A stretch of 64,000 bases of DNA, from NCBI GenBank assembly GCA_965204715.1, contig OZ242009.1, positions 1,488,001 to 1,552,000 of the forward strand, read 5' to 3'. The position numbers were made by a program, and so were the translations under genes. A model generated the notes under the pieces. The model saw only the letters and a list, made by a program, of their open reading frames with translations, did no database searches and was not told where the DNA came from. How positions within the stretch are numbered: the stretch's first letter is position 1; every line of letters begins with the position of its first letter. The DNA comes from CATOSP01 sp965204715 (GTDB lineage: Bacteria; Chloroflexota; Dehalococcoidia; Lucifugimonadales; UBA3495). Positions 1 to 9,396 of the stretch are shown here, piece after piece.

Positions 1-410
1 TCCATCGTCCCTCAGGATAGCGAATCGACGCAGGCTGTTCCAATAAATCGTAGAGGGGAGGTTCTGGATCGCTGCTCCCGCAACGCGCCAATCAATCCTT
101 CGCGGTCGCCGCCGTTGCTCAGAGCATCGATCAAACGCCGCTCGTGCCAGTCGACCCATGATGAAAGCTGCGGACCCTGGCGTCCCCGGCGGGATCCTTC
201 GCGGTAAAGCCATGGAACGAACAGCAAGTACCGCGCACGGGTTAGCAGCACTGAGGTTCCAGGAAACAGCGTGTCACTCAGGGCGTCCCGGATCTGGCCG
301 AGCCCCAGCTCGTCCCGACTTTCGGCCTGGGAGAACATCGCAACGATCTCCCGGGCACGACGCTGGTCAGCCTGAGAGTAATCGAGCCACGCTACAACGG
401 CAGGGGACAT
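1..410 (-). pseudogene. DUF6361 family gene, 5' part, frameshifted and cut by window edge
   Basis: The reading frame starts at an ATG (complement of 408-410) behind an AAGGAG SD about 6 bases upstream. It gives MSPAVVAWLDYSQADQRR, then a stretch with DELGLGQIRDALSDTLFPGTS and TRARYLLFVPWLY, which is the typical N-terminus of DUF6361 proteins as I remember them (usually about 400 residues). Around positions 85-100 the homology jumps frame: the original frame runs into a stop at 12-14, while another frame continues as IQNLPSTIYWNSLRRFAIL, the expected next family block. So there is a frameshift inside the gene, real or an assembly error. The function of DUF6361 is not known; such genes often sit in defence or mobile neighbourhoods. 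The 3' end lies off the window. Confidence 0.8.
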
Positions 411-991
411 ACATGGCTCCTTTACGAGCTTGTGTCCGAGGTGGTTCGTCGAAGGTTGGTCCGACACAAAACGAGGCCCAGTGCCCGAATCTTGCCACTT
501 GCGCCACCTGACTGGACTTGGACCTCCAACAGATCCCTGTCTTTCTACCGGTGCTAGTCCTCCCGTTCGGCGGCTTGGGCAGATCCAGTGTCCACGAGTG
601 CCGCAGCTTCTCGTGTCGATTGAGTGCGCGGCAGCGAGCTGAGGTAACTGTGTCCAACCACCGTGAGATCCACCGTCGGGCAATGTCTATTCGCCGTCTG
701 CGCGATCCAGGTTAACGCTTCAAGAGTAGCAGAAAGTTTCATTGCGATTGACCGACCGACATGAAAGTGGGGGATACGCAGTCGCGATTGCTTTGGTCAT
801 CGTTGGGAGCGTCGATAAACTTCGACGAGGGCGTCCCACGCACCATCCAGAGATGGGGCCTTGAAACCTCCTGTTTACGCGCTCTCAAACCCACGCTTTC
901 GGTTTGTCAGCCCTGTCCTTTCCCGAGGTAGCCTTGATATAGCGCCGCAGCAACATTCCCTCAGTCTGAAATGCTACTTCGCACACGGCAG
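411..991. other. Gene-free stretch, nothing recognised
   Basis: About 580 bases lie between the start of the DUF6361 gene and the end of addA. The open frames here give low-complexity, Arg/Pro/Ser-rich translations without a family signature, and no SD, tRNA-like fold or clear repeat was seen. Confidence 0.5.
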
Positions 992-3900
992 TCACCCGGC
1001 ATTACCGAGGTATTCTGAGGCGGTGGCCTCGGCCTGTGCAGCCAATGTGGGAATATCGGTGAGGCTTCTGGCCACATTGGCGTGGAGGAAGAGGAACATC
1101 ACCTCGGTCACCGGCATGCCCGTGGCCCTCTGGACCGCCATAGCATATGCGCCTCCTTGGAGCTGGTATCTGGAGAGGGCCTCATCGATGCTGGAGGAGT
1201 CCACGGCGTCGGTCTTGTAATCCACCAGGACCAGGCTGCCGTTTTCCTCGAACATCAGGTCGATGAAACCCTCCAGCACTCCATCCCCGACCGGGACTGC
1301 CACCGGGGCTTCGCGCCAGAACCGGGACGCCGTCGCCCTGCGCACCACGGGACTCTCCGCCGCAACCCGGACCAGCCGGGCCACCTCTTCCCAACGGCCG
1401 GGAATGCCCTCGGCCGCGGCCTGTGCGCGTGCGGTATCGTCGATGCCGCCGCCGGTGACCAGGTCAATAGTCTGGAGTACGGAGTGCACTGCCCGGCCCA
1501 GCGCGGTCCCGGCACGCCCCCTCCGCCAGGGTTCCCCGGTCCGGGGTTCCTCCTTGTTCACGCTGGCCAGCCCAGTGGCGCCCACCGAGAAGGGACGCCC
1601 CTGCCGGGCCAGCAGTTCCTCCCGCCGGCGCCTCCATTTCCCGCGTTCCTCCAGCGAGTGATCTCCCATGTCCTTGGAATTGCCGGGCTCCGGTGCTGAG
1701 GCCGGACTGTGACTGGGGGCCTCCGGCGCAGTCTCCCAGAGCCCGTCCCTGCCTTCAAAAATGGAAGCTATCTGGTCCGCATCGCTCTTGCCTCCTCCCG
1801 TGCTGCCCCGGTACATGCTGAGCACCAGGTGGTCTCTCGCCCTGGTGGTGGCCACGTAGAGCAGGCGAACACGCTCGTCGTCTCCCATTTGCCGTTCGAC
1901 GTCCAGCATTTGCGGGTAGCCGGCGGTCTCGAACCGTGCGTCCTCGGGGCCGACGCTGACCTCTGCGGCGCCGCCGCTCCGGTCAAAGATGACCCTGGGC
2001 CTGTCCGTCCTGGGCGGAGAGTTGAGGCCTGTGAGAATGACGACCGGGAATTCCAACCCCTTGGAGGCGTGGACGGTCATTATCCTGACCGCTTCTTCAT
2101 CGGTTTCCGGAGCGGGGGTCTCGTTCACCCGTGCCCCCTCGGCCGCCTGCCGGTCCACCCACTGGAGGAAGGCCCGGAGGGAGTCGCCCCCGGCCTCGGC
2201 AAAAGCGCGGGCCTGATCAACCATAAAGCGGTACCTTCGCCACTGCTCCCGGGTCCTGGGGTGGTCCATCGCCGCCTGCATCAGCATCCGGTCCCTGATA
2301 AAGCCGTCGACCAGCCAGGCCAGGGACTTCCACATGCGCTGTTCGTGGAAGCGGCGGAGCGTGTCCAGGGCGCGAGGGACAGGGTTGCCTTCACCGCTGG
2401 CCACGGGCTCCGGCACAGCCAGGTAATCGAAGCTGCCCCCGGCCTCGGAGAACCGCAGCAGGTCGACGTCGCTGCAGGCGAATGCCGGGGAACGGAGGGC
2501 TGCGACGATGGCAACCTGGTCCGCCGGGTCGTCTATGGCCCTCAGGCAGTTGAGCAGGTCTCGGATCTCCTGGGTGTCGAAGATCAGGGACGCTCCCTCC
2601 AGCCGGTAGGGGATGCCGGCCTCCTCGATGGCCAGTTCCAGTGTCCTGAGACCGGTGCGCCGGGTCATCAGGATGCATACGTCGGACAGGGTGGCGGCCC
2701 GGTATCTCTCGGCGCCGGACGACTCGGTGGCCTCCCGGTCCAGCACCCGCCACTGCCCGTCAGCTATGGCGGCGAGCAGTCCGGCAATGGACCCGGCCTC
2801 CCGCTTCCTGACCTCGGCGATGGCGCCCTCGATTTCTCCTCCCAGACGCCAGACCCGGGGTTTCATCCGGTGGTCCGTGTCGGCCTCCCACCGGGGCGCA
2901 AGGGGTACATAGTCCGCCTGCCGGAACCCCTCGGGCATCCAGGTCTCAAAGGCGGCGTTGACCCACTCAAGCACCGGGCGCTGGGACCGGAAGTTCTGCT
3001 GCAGGTGGAGTGTCTCGCCGCCCATCCGGTCCCGAAGGGCGTACATTTGGTCCACATCAGCGCGCCGGAAGCGGTAGATGGACTGCTTGGGATCCCCGAC
3101 CACGAACAGCTTCCCCCGCTTCGGGACCACCTCCCGCCAGTGCATGGGCCGGGTGGTATTTCCGTTGCCGGGGTCGTCCTCGGCGATGAACATGGCAATC
3201 TCGGCCTGGATGGGGTCCGTGTCCTGGGCCTCGTCAACCAGGATATGGGAGAAGCGCTGCCGGAAATGGTCCCGCACCCCGATATTGTCCCGGAGCAGGT
3301 CCCTGGCCCAGACCAGCAGGTCCTGGAATCCCGCCCTGCCCTGGGCCTTGCGTTCTGTCACGGAGTCCAGGGTGAACCTCTGCAGGGCGCGGAGAATCCC
3401 GCTGAAGGCGGAGAGCCGGGCCTGGTCCAGCTCCTCCGACACCGATCCGTGGAGGTCATTGAGACGCTCCTTCAGGTACGCGCAGGCATTGCTCCCGGAT
3501 ACGGGATCGGTGCCCCAATCGCGCTGCGAACCCCGTGTCTGGCGAATTGGGAGGGTACGCTGGAGGGACCTGTAGGCCGAGGATTCGACAGGGTCCCCCT
3601 CGCCGAGCCGGTTGATCGATCTGAGCAGTTCCTGGACGTGATCGTAGAGCCGGTCTCCCTCCCCGGTCTTGGAATACGCGCACAGCCTCTCCAGTTCCCC
3701 GGAAGCGTCCTTTAGGCGGGAGACCGCAGTTGCGGCTGGCCTATGGACCTCGGGGAACACCGGGGTCTCCAGCAGATCGTAGTCCTGGTGGAAGGCGAGA
3801 GCGACCTCCCGCAACTGCCCCAAGGTCAGGCCGAAAGAGAATGCCAACTCCAGGTCGCCGGACAGTTCCGGAGCGTCCAGCGCCCGGTCCACCCACTCGC

Positions 3901-4348
3901 TCCAGGACTCCTCGAAGAACAGGTCGCTCTCGATGGCGTCCATCGTCTCGAAGGCTGGGGGCAGTCCCGCCTCCATCGGCCGCTCACGCAGCAACGCCAG
4001 GGAGAAGCTGTGCACCGTCTGGATGTAGGACCGATCCAGGTCATCCAGGGCACGGTGTACCCGCTCCAGTTCTTCGTCCGGCAGCCCGGCGGCGGGACCC
4101 GGCCTCGCCAGCCGCTCCAGCCGCTCCCGGATGCGGTCCCGCAGCTCCGATGCAGCCGCGGTGGTGAAGGTTATGACCGCGGTCCTGTCCAGGGTGGCCG
4201 TCCCGGACCGGGCCAGGCTCATCACCCGGTCCACCAGGCTGGTGGTCTTTCCGGTGCCGGCCCCGGCCTCCACGAACAGGGTTTCCTGCAGGGAGTCCCT
4301 GATCCGGTCCCGGGCCTTCTGGTCCGTTGGTTGGAAGGTGGCGGTCAT
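992..4348 (-). CDS. addA: AddA-type UvrD helicase/nuclease subunit
   Basis: Subunit of the AddAB helicase-nuclease that resects double-strand breaks for recombination in the cytoplasm. It is 1118 residues from the chosen ATG. Visible in order: Walker A AGAGTGKTT (residues 28-36), Walker B ILVDEAQDTDPIQ, motif III VVGDPKQSIYRFRRAD, motif IV QQNFRSQRPV, motif V MTVHASKGLEFPVVIL, motif VI LLYVATTRARDHLVLS, and a C-terminal PD-(D/E)XK nuclease motif (GFIDLMF followed by VLVDYKTD, near residue 1050). The start at 4348 is chosen because its ATG overlaps the stop of the upstream addB gene as ATGA, which implies translational coupling. An in-frame start 90 bases upstream exists but lies inside addB. 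Both partners are intact, so a working complex is likely. Confidence 0.93.
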   Translation of the reverse strand: MTATFQPTDQKARDRIRDSLQETLFVEAGAGTGKTTSLVDRVMSLARSGTATLDRTAVITFTTAAASELRDRIRERLERLARPGPAAGLPDEELERVHRALDDLDRSYIQTVHSFSLALLRERPMEAGLPPAFETMDAIESDLFFEESWSEWVDRALDAPELSGDLELAFSFGLTLGQLREVALAFHQDYDLLETPVFPEVHRPAATAVSRLKDASGELERLCAYSKTGEGDRLYDHVQELLRSINRLGEGDPVESSAYRSLQRTLPIRQTRGSQRDWGTDPVSGSNACAYLKERLNDLHGSVSEELDQARLSAFSGILRALQRFTLDSVTERKAQGRAGFQDLLVWARDLLRDNIGVRDHFRQRFSHILVDEAQDTDPIQAEIAMFIAEDDPGNGNTTRPMHWREVVPKRGKLFVVGDPKQSIYRFRRADVDQMYALRDRMGGETLHLQQNFRSQRPVLEWVNAAFETWMPEGFRQADYVPLAPRWEADTDHRMKPRVWRLGGEIEGAIAEVRKREAGSIAGLLAAIADGQWRVLDREATESSGAERYRAATLSDVCILMTRRTGLRTLELAIEEAGIPYRLEGASLIFDTQEIRDLLNCLRAIDDPADQVAIVAALRSPAFACSDVDLLRFSEAGGSFDYLAVPEPVASGEGNPVPRALDTLRRFHEQRMWKSLAWLVDGFIRDRMLMQAAMDHPRTREQWRRYRFMVDQARAFAEAGGDSLRAFLQWVDRQAAEGARVNETPAPETDEEAVRIMTVHASKGLEFPVVILTGLNSPPRTDRPRVIFDRSGGAAEVSVGPEDARFETAGYPQMLDVERQMGDDERVRLLYVATTRARDHLVLSMYRGSTGGGKSDADQIASIFEGRDGLWETAPEAPSHSPASAPEPGNSKDMGDHSLEERGKWRRRREELLARQGRPFSVGATGLASVNKEEPRTGEPWRRGRAGTALGRAVHSVLQTIDLVTGGGIDDTARAQAAAEGIPGRWEEVARLVRVAAESPVVRRATASRFWREAPVAVPVGDGVLEGFIDLMFEENGSLVLVDYKTDAVDSSSIDEALSRYQLQGGAYAMAVQRATGMPVTEVMFLFLHANVARSLTDIPTLAAQAEATASEYLGNAG

Positions 4349-7300
4349 GACAGGGCCTCCCCGGACAACTCCAGGTATCGAGTCAGTTCCGGGTGACCCT
4401 TCTTCCTCTCCCAGAGGGCGTCCTTTCGCGCCGGGCACATGGGTTTGAAGTCACAGAAACGGCAGTTCTCGAAATCCCCCCATGAAGGCGGCCCCGGATT
4501 GGCCGGGAACAGGCCGCCCTTGATGCCCGAGACGATGGTGGAGACGCCGTCCCTGAGCCGGTTCAGGGTGGCCTCGTCGGATATGTCCACCGGATCTGCT
4601 GGTGCAATTTCGAACCTGCCCCTGCTCGAGACGAACCAGTAGGCGGCCTGCACCTCCGTGCCCGGCCCCAGGGCATTTCTGGCCGCCAGGGAGTAGACAG
4701 CCAGCTGGAGGCGCCTGCCCCGGTCGATGGGGTCGTCCTTCAGCCTGCGGTACGAAGACGGGCTTCCGGTCTTATAGTCCATCACCAGAACATTCCTGTG
4801 TTCCGCATCGGAGTCCACCCGGTCGATGTATCCCCGGAACCGGACGGACCCGCCGCTGTCGAGTCCCAGTTCCGGCGCTGGCCAGGAGTCGCCCCCCATG
4901 CCGAAGGCGGCTTCTGAGTACGACGGGGACATTCCAAACTGCGCCCGGAGGGCCGTGTCCGCCTCCAGAAAGTCGTGCAGGTCGTCCAGGATGTCTTGCC
5001 GTTCCAACTGCCACATCAGCCTCCGCCCGGTCTTGCCCTGGGACTCCGCCTGCCGGAAGGCGTCGCCCGCAATCCTGTCCAGTGTTTCCCGGTGCCGGGC
5101 GGTCCATGTGCTCCCGGGCTGGGGCATCGAGTCTTCCCGCCTGACCGCTTCGATGAACTCCTCCAGGACCTGGTGCACCAGAGAACCCCTGTCCATGGCC
5201 GAGATGGAGAAGAGGTCCTCCCGGTCCTCCAGGGCGCTGACCCGCAACACGTGGCCGGCGAAGTAGCGGAATGGACAGGCGGCCCACTGCTCCAGGCTGG
5301 TGGGGGATAGGGCGGAGTCCTCCAGCCGCCCAACGAACCCGGTTCCCGGCGCCGCAGCCGACACGTTCCCGTCCCACTCGGTCAGGCTCCGGCTGGCGTA
5401 CCTGCCCCTGCCCATTTCCAGGGACTTCCTGAGAATGCCCGAGGCCGCAAGCGGATGCGCGCTGACGCGGATGCCGGCTTCCTTCCACGCTCTCAGCCGT
5501 TCCAGGTCATAGTCGTGCATGTCGGCAGGCACCGCGCCGGCAATTGTGTCCAGGGCCCGCTCCATCGATGGGATGACGGTCAGCCAGTCACGGCCGCTGA
5601 GGGAGGACAGGCCGGATGTGTAGACCGGGGCCCCCTCAATGACCGACGCCAGTCCTGTGAACCAGCGAGAGGGGTAGTGGGCTCGCTGGCCCGCAGGGTC
5701 GGCACGGGGGTAGGATACGGCGGCCTCGGGGGTGGAGGCCAGGGCGGACAGGAAGGCGTGCCGTTCCTCGGCCAGCCTGTCCCGCTGGAGTGGCAGACCC
5801 TCCGCAGGCCCGCCAGCCGCCTCCCGCTCCCGGTCCGGCAGCAGCGGGTCGTCTCCTGAGTGTGAGGGCACGGCGCCCTCGATCATGCCCACGATGTGCA
5901 CTGTGTCGAAGTTCATGCCGGTGGCGGAACCTATCGGTCCCACGAAGACGCCCTGCCCGGTCTCGCCGGTGTGTCCGACGGGCGACTGGAGGGCCTCCTC
6001 CAGGGTATCCCTGAACAGTTCCATCGCCGGTGACGGCTCGACCTCACCGGCGGAAGCGATGCCGTCCAGGATGTCCAGAATCCTCTCCGAAGCGGACTGC
6101 TCGTGCTCCGGGAGTTGGCCCGGGCTGGCCAGGTAACGCTCAAACAGGCCTGCTGTCCACCTGGCGTAATCTTCCCAGGAGAGGGTCCCCTCTGCCGGCT
6201 TCCCCGGCGGACCGAGGTCCGAGGCCAGGCCATTCACGAACCGCGCCAGACTCCTTGCCGCCCGGGCTTCGGCCAGCATCAGGTCCGCCTGCGCCTCGGA
6301 AATTTCACCCTTCCTCTCTCTGGCCCCTGCGGAACGTTCGGTCTCACCCGCGTACCGTTCCAGCCGGTCCTGCCACTGAGAGACGCCGCTGATCACGCCT
6401 GCCTTCCTAGAGATCGCGTCCCAGTGGCTCGGGCTGAAGTTCTCTCCGTCCGGGATGCCCGGGACGCGCACCGGGCATCCCGTCAGCCAGGCCATCACAT
6501 CGTGACGCTTGAACTCGCTTCCGTACAGGTCCAGCAGTCCCCTGAGGACCCTTCCCACTGCGGTCCGGGCCAGGGATGTCCCATCGGGTCCGGCGGTCGG
6601 GAACCCGGCAAGCTCCAGTTCCTCCCTGACCAGAGTCTCGTATGGGGTCCGGGCGCCGTAGAGTACCGCCATCCGATGCAAGGGTGCGTCTCCTTCCGCC
6701 CGGCGGGCCAACTGGCGTATCGCCCAGCGGACTTCCTCGTGGGGGCCGGGGGCGATGAGAAGCTGCTTGCCCTCCGGGGTCAGGCCGCCGGAGGGTTGCT
6801 TGCCCTCGTCCGGGGGACCTTGCCGGTCCGGGCTGCCCAGGTGCCGGGAGAGGTCCTCGGCCAGTTTCTCCGCCGGTGAGTCGGCCTCGGGCTCGGCGGT
6901 AAGTCCAAGGAACACGCTGCAGTTGCCCCGTTCTGCCAAGGCCTGCACGAGCTCCCGCTCGCCCGGCGTCACGGAGCGTATCAGGAAGAACACGATGAAC
7001 CCGAGGTCGGTTAGCCCCGCGGCACCGCCGCTGCGTACCTCCCTGGCGGCGGACTGGGCCAGGTCTTCGGCGTCGTAGTAGTCCACGGTCTGCTGCCGGA
7101 AGTCGCGGTACAGAACGGCCACCTCCCGGCGCAGGCCTCCCTGGCTGGCGAGACGGTCCAGCGCCCCGTCGGTGGCATGGCGGATCTGGCGGAAGGTACT
7201 GCGGAGGGATCGGACAGTGGAGGGATGGGATCCCAGCGCAGCCAGGGCGCCGGTGGTCCGGCCGACGACAGCGCGTACCGCCGCGCCTTCGACGATGGGA

Positions 7301-7590
7301 GTCAGGGGCCGGATCCCGCGAGCCGCCAGCGCCGGAGCGCCCAGGTACTCGGACAGGCGCGGGAACACCAGGAACTTGACGTTGGCAAATCCGGTCCTGC
7401 CCAGGGACCGGCGGAGGGTGAGGTTGCTGTAGATGGTCGGGCCGACAACCGTCACCGGGGCAAGGGGATCGCCGCCCTTGGCCTGTTCCACCTCGCGGGC
7501 CAGGGGCATGATCAGGTCCGCTGAGTACCGGTGCAGGACAAGCCTGGGGGCGCCGTCCGGGCCGGATGGGTGTTGGGTGGTATTGGCCAT
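4345..7590 (-). CDS. addB: AddB-type nuclease subunit with iron-sulphur cluster
   Basis: Second subunit of AddAB (1081 residues from ATG 7590). The C-terminal PD-(D/E)XK nuclease shows GYIDRVDSD followed by VLVMDYKTGSPSS. Four cysteines fit the AddB [4Fe-4S] clasp: C772 (in AACPFRYF) and C1043, C1046, C1052 (CRFCDFKPMC), that is one distant Cys then C-x2-C-x5-C. The N-terminal helicase-like half lacks a Walker A, as expected for AddB. The gene ends in an ATGA overlap with addA. The start is uncertain: 7590 begins a plausible N-terminus (MANTTQHPSG), but the SD is weak, and the frame is open to 7671. Confidence 0.9.
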   Translation of the reverse strand: MANTTQHPSGPDGAPRLVLHRYSADLIMPLAREVEQAKGGDPLAPVTVVGPTIYSNLTLRRSLGRTGFANVKFLVFPRLSEYLGAPALAARGIRPLTPIVEGAAVRAVVGRTTGALAALGSHPSTVRSLRSTFRQIRHATDGALDRLASQGGLRREVAVLYRDFRQQTVDYYDAEDLAQSAAREVRSGGAAGLTDLGFIVFFLIRSVTPGERELVQALAERGNCSVFLGLTAEPEADSPAEKLAEDLSRHLGSPDRQGPPDEGKQPSGGLTPEGKQLLIAPGPHEEVRWAIRQLARRAEGDAPLHRMAVLYGARTPYETLVREELELAGFPTAGPDGTSLARTAVGRVLRGLLDLYGSEFKRHDVMAWLTGCPVRVPGIPDGENFSPSHWDAISRKAGVISGVSQWQDRLERYAGETERSAGARERKGEISEAQADLMLAEARAARSLARFVNGLASDLGPPGKPAEGTLSWEDYARWTAGLFERYLASPGQLPEHEQSASERILDILDGIASAGEVEPSPAMELFRDTLEEALQSPVGHTGETGQGVFVGPIGSATGMNFDTVHIVGMIEGAVPSHSGDDPLLPDREREAAGGPAEGLPLQRDRLAEERHAFLSALASTPEAAVSYPRADPAGQRAHYPSRWFTGLASVIEGAPVYTSGLSSLSGRDWLTVIPSMERALDTIAGAVPADMHDYDLERLRAWKEAGIRVSAHPLAASGILRKSLEMGRGRYASRSLTEWDGNVSAAAPGTGFVGRLEDSALSPTSLEQWAACPFRYFAGHVLRVSALEDREDLFSISAMDRGSLVHQVLEEFIEAVRREDSMPQPGSTWTARHRETLDRIAGDAFRQAESQGKTGRRLMWQLERQDILDDLHDFLEADTALRAQFGMSPSYSEAAFGMGGDSWPAPELGLDSGGSVRFRGYIDRVDSDAEHRNVLVMDYKTGSPSSYRRLKDDPIDRGRRLQLAVYSLAARNALGPGTEVQAAYWFVSSRGRFEIAPADPVDISDEATLNRLRDGVSTIVSGIKGGLFPANPGPPSWGDFENCRFCDFKPMCPARKDALWERKKGHPELTRYLELSGEALS

Positions 7591-8089
7591 TGCTCTCACG
7601 GAGGACCGGCTGTCAGCAGGGGCGGTGGGTTGCCTTCGCAATACTATAGCGGCGGGCGATGCCGCGGACAACTCCCGCAGACAGTGGCCGGGGTTGGGCG
7701 GCCACGGTGGCCGGTGGTCCGTGGAGATGGAGACCAGGGGTTGTCCCTTACCCCACCGCTGAGGCGGTCATGGGCAGCGCCCAGTCCGGCCAGGCGGGAC
7801 TCCGGGACCTTGCAGGCTCCGTGGGAGCCCGGTTGCAGGTGCCGCCGGGGGAATCCGATGCACTCTCCATGAGTTCACCTGGGCGATTCCCCGCGGTTCG
7901 TCCTCATTGGTTCAAGTTGGGTTTGCCCCACGTTTCGCGTGCATGCCGATTGACCCAACCGCGACTTCGCTGTTTACTGGTCATCAAAGACCCGGGTGGC
8001 ATACGCACCGTTCTGCCGGGACCTGACCTCGGAGAGCCATCATCACTGCAAACCAAAATAACCGCCGTCCCAGTGACTTCGCCGGAACC
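7591..8089. other. Divergent intergenic region addB / nuclease-like gene
   Basis: About 500 bases between divergently transcribed genes, presumably holding promoters for both. Open frames across it give no recognisable product. I could not place a convincing -35/-10 pair. The frame of the downstream gene is open back to about 8027 but has only rare start codons there. Confidence 0.4.
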
Positions 8090-9022
8090 TTGCGCCAGCA
8101 CATGGAGGCCTGGCCGGACTTTACCGGTCCGCGTTCCCCCATGTGGCGCGACTGGACGGACGGGATATTTCAGGACTATCGAGATTTGGCCAAAAGAACG
8201 GTAAGGGCCGATTCGGTTGGACTGCACCGCTATGCCGGGCACCTCCTCAGTTCCCAGGCGTTTGCCTTCAATCTGTTCCTGCCCTTCCGGGAGGGACAAC
8301 GGGGGAGCCTGGCCAGGCTTGTCGGCAACCTGGTCGGAGACGAGTTGACCATCGACCGGGTGGTCTTCGAGTGGACGCCTCCGGGCCACGTGCTCTGCGA
8401 GATTGACGGTGAATGGCCCGGGCCTCAGGAACCTGCGACGGCCGTCGACGTGGTCATGTGGGGCTGGCTTGCGAATGGCCGGCGCGCGGCGGTCCTGGTG
8501 GAGGTGAAGCTGACCGAGGACAAGTTTACCCACTGCAATGGGCGTGACAGCCGGGGAAACCGGAGGAAAGATGTATGCCGTTCCGCCCGGCTCTTTTTCG
8601 GCGGTCCCCGGGACTGTTACCTCCGCAGGCCCGTGAGGAAGGAGCGGGACCGCCGGTACTGGGAAATATTCGCCCGGAGCCACGGGACCCTGCGACACGC
8701 ATTCCCGAATGCCAACATGGACGGAGAGTGCCCTTTCGCCTATGACATGCAGCAGCCTATGCGCAACCTCGCCATAGCCCGCGGGCTTGAACAGGAGGAC
8801 ATGGTGCAGAAGGCATGGTATGTCCTGTGCGCCCATGATCGCAACCCGGACATCGCGGCCCACTGGCGGGATTGGCAAGAGCTCGTTGGAGACGCCGCCC
8901 CGGCCCCGTTCCTTCCCGCATCCGAGGTGATTGGCGCCGGCGAAGAGGAGGGCCTGGTTGATTGGGCGAGATACATGCGCGACCGCTACCGGCTCTACCA
9001 TAGCTCCGGTCACAACGCCTGA
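8090..9022 (+). CDS. Putative PD-(D/E)XK restriction endonuclease-like protein (PGN_0703-like)
   Basis: 310 residues. The N-terminal SSQAFAFNLFLPF block and the later pair DVVMWGW followed by AAVLVEVKLTEDKF match the layout of PD-(D/E)XK enzymes (an Asp, then E-x-K after a beta strand). The cysteine-containing segment after it resembles the PGN_0703 group of putative restriction endonucleases as I remember it. Start: TTG at 8090 or ATG at 8102. The frame is open upstream to 8027 with plausible residues but no ATG/GTG, and a GGAG at 8031 sits before an ATC triplet, so the N-terminus is unsettled. No methyltransferase partner is visible. The 3' end overlaps the converging HEPN remnant by 13 bases. 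Confidence 0.55.
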   Translation: MRQHMEAWPDFTGPRSPMWRDWTDGIFQDYRDLAKRTVRADSVGLHRYAGHLLSSQAFAFNLFLPFREGQRGSLARLVGNLVGDELTIDRVVFEWTPPGHVLCEIDGEWPGPQEPATAVDVVMWGWLANGRRAAVLVEVKLTEDKFTHCNGRDSRGNRRKDVCRSARLFFGGPRDCYLRRPVRKERDRRYWEIFARSHGTLRHAFPNANMDGECPFAYDMQQPMRNLAIARGLEQEDMVQKAWYVLCAHDRNPDIAAHWRDWQELVGDAAPAPFLPASEVIGAGEEEGLVDWARYMRDRYRLYHSSGHNA

Positions 9023-9396
9023 CGCAGGCCGCCGTGTGTACTGAGGGACCACTCCGGGGACTCCAGAGGATAGTGAGGAACACCCCAATCCACTGCCGGG
9101 TTGTCCATCATGAGCTTAACGAGCCGGGGAGTTAAGAACGCCATTATTGCAGCCCCGTCCCACACCTGGTTTCGGTTGACTGAACTCTGCCAGGTCGCCC
9201 CCTCATGCATAATCTGATTGCGCAGCACGTAGAGACGGTCAAAGAGTTCGTTCAGGATAGCTGCGGTATTCTGGTCTCCCACAGCTCGGCTGACGCGCTC
9301 CATGTTATTGTCGAACAAATGTCCCCAGTCGGGAGGTTGGGCCGACCGGTTGAGCGATGCCCATAACTGATGGAAGACGAACTTGTTCTCCAGTAC
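9010..9396 (-). pseudogene. HEPN-domain protein, C-terminal fragment truncated by IS630
   Basis: Translating back from 9396 gives LENKFVFHQLWASLNRSA, then LFDRLYVLRNQIMHEGATW and SSVNRNQVWDGAAIMAF, closing with LMMDNPAVDWGVPHYPL. This is the conserved C-terminal half of an Apea-like HEPN family, with the R-x4-6-H motif as RNQIMH. No usable start codon remains at the 5' end. The homology stops at 9393-9396, where an IS630 end begins next to a TA dinucleotide. The N-terminal half is not found on the other side of the element. HEPN proteins are often RNases of toxin or defence systems; this copy must be inactive. Confidence 0.75.

Noticed and set aside
1709..3715. 668-codon + strand frame inside addA
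   Set aside because: High-GC shadow of addA; the translation is rich in Gly/Pro/His without a family, whereas addA shows all helicase motifs.
7904..9088. 394-codon minus frame opposite the nuclease-like gene
   Set aside because: No SD, no family signal, and the + strand frame has motif-bearing sequence in the same place.
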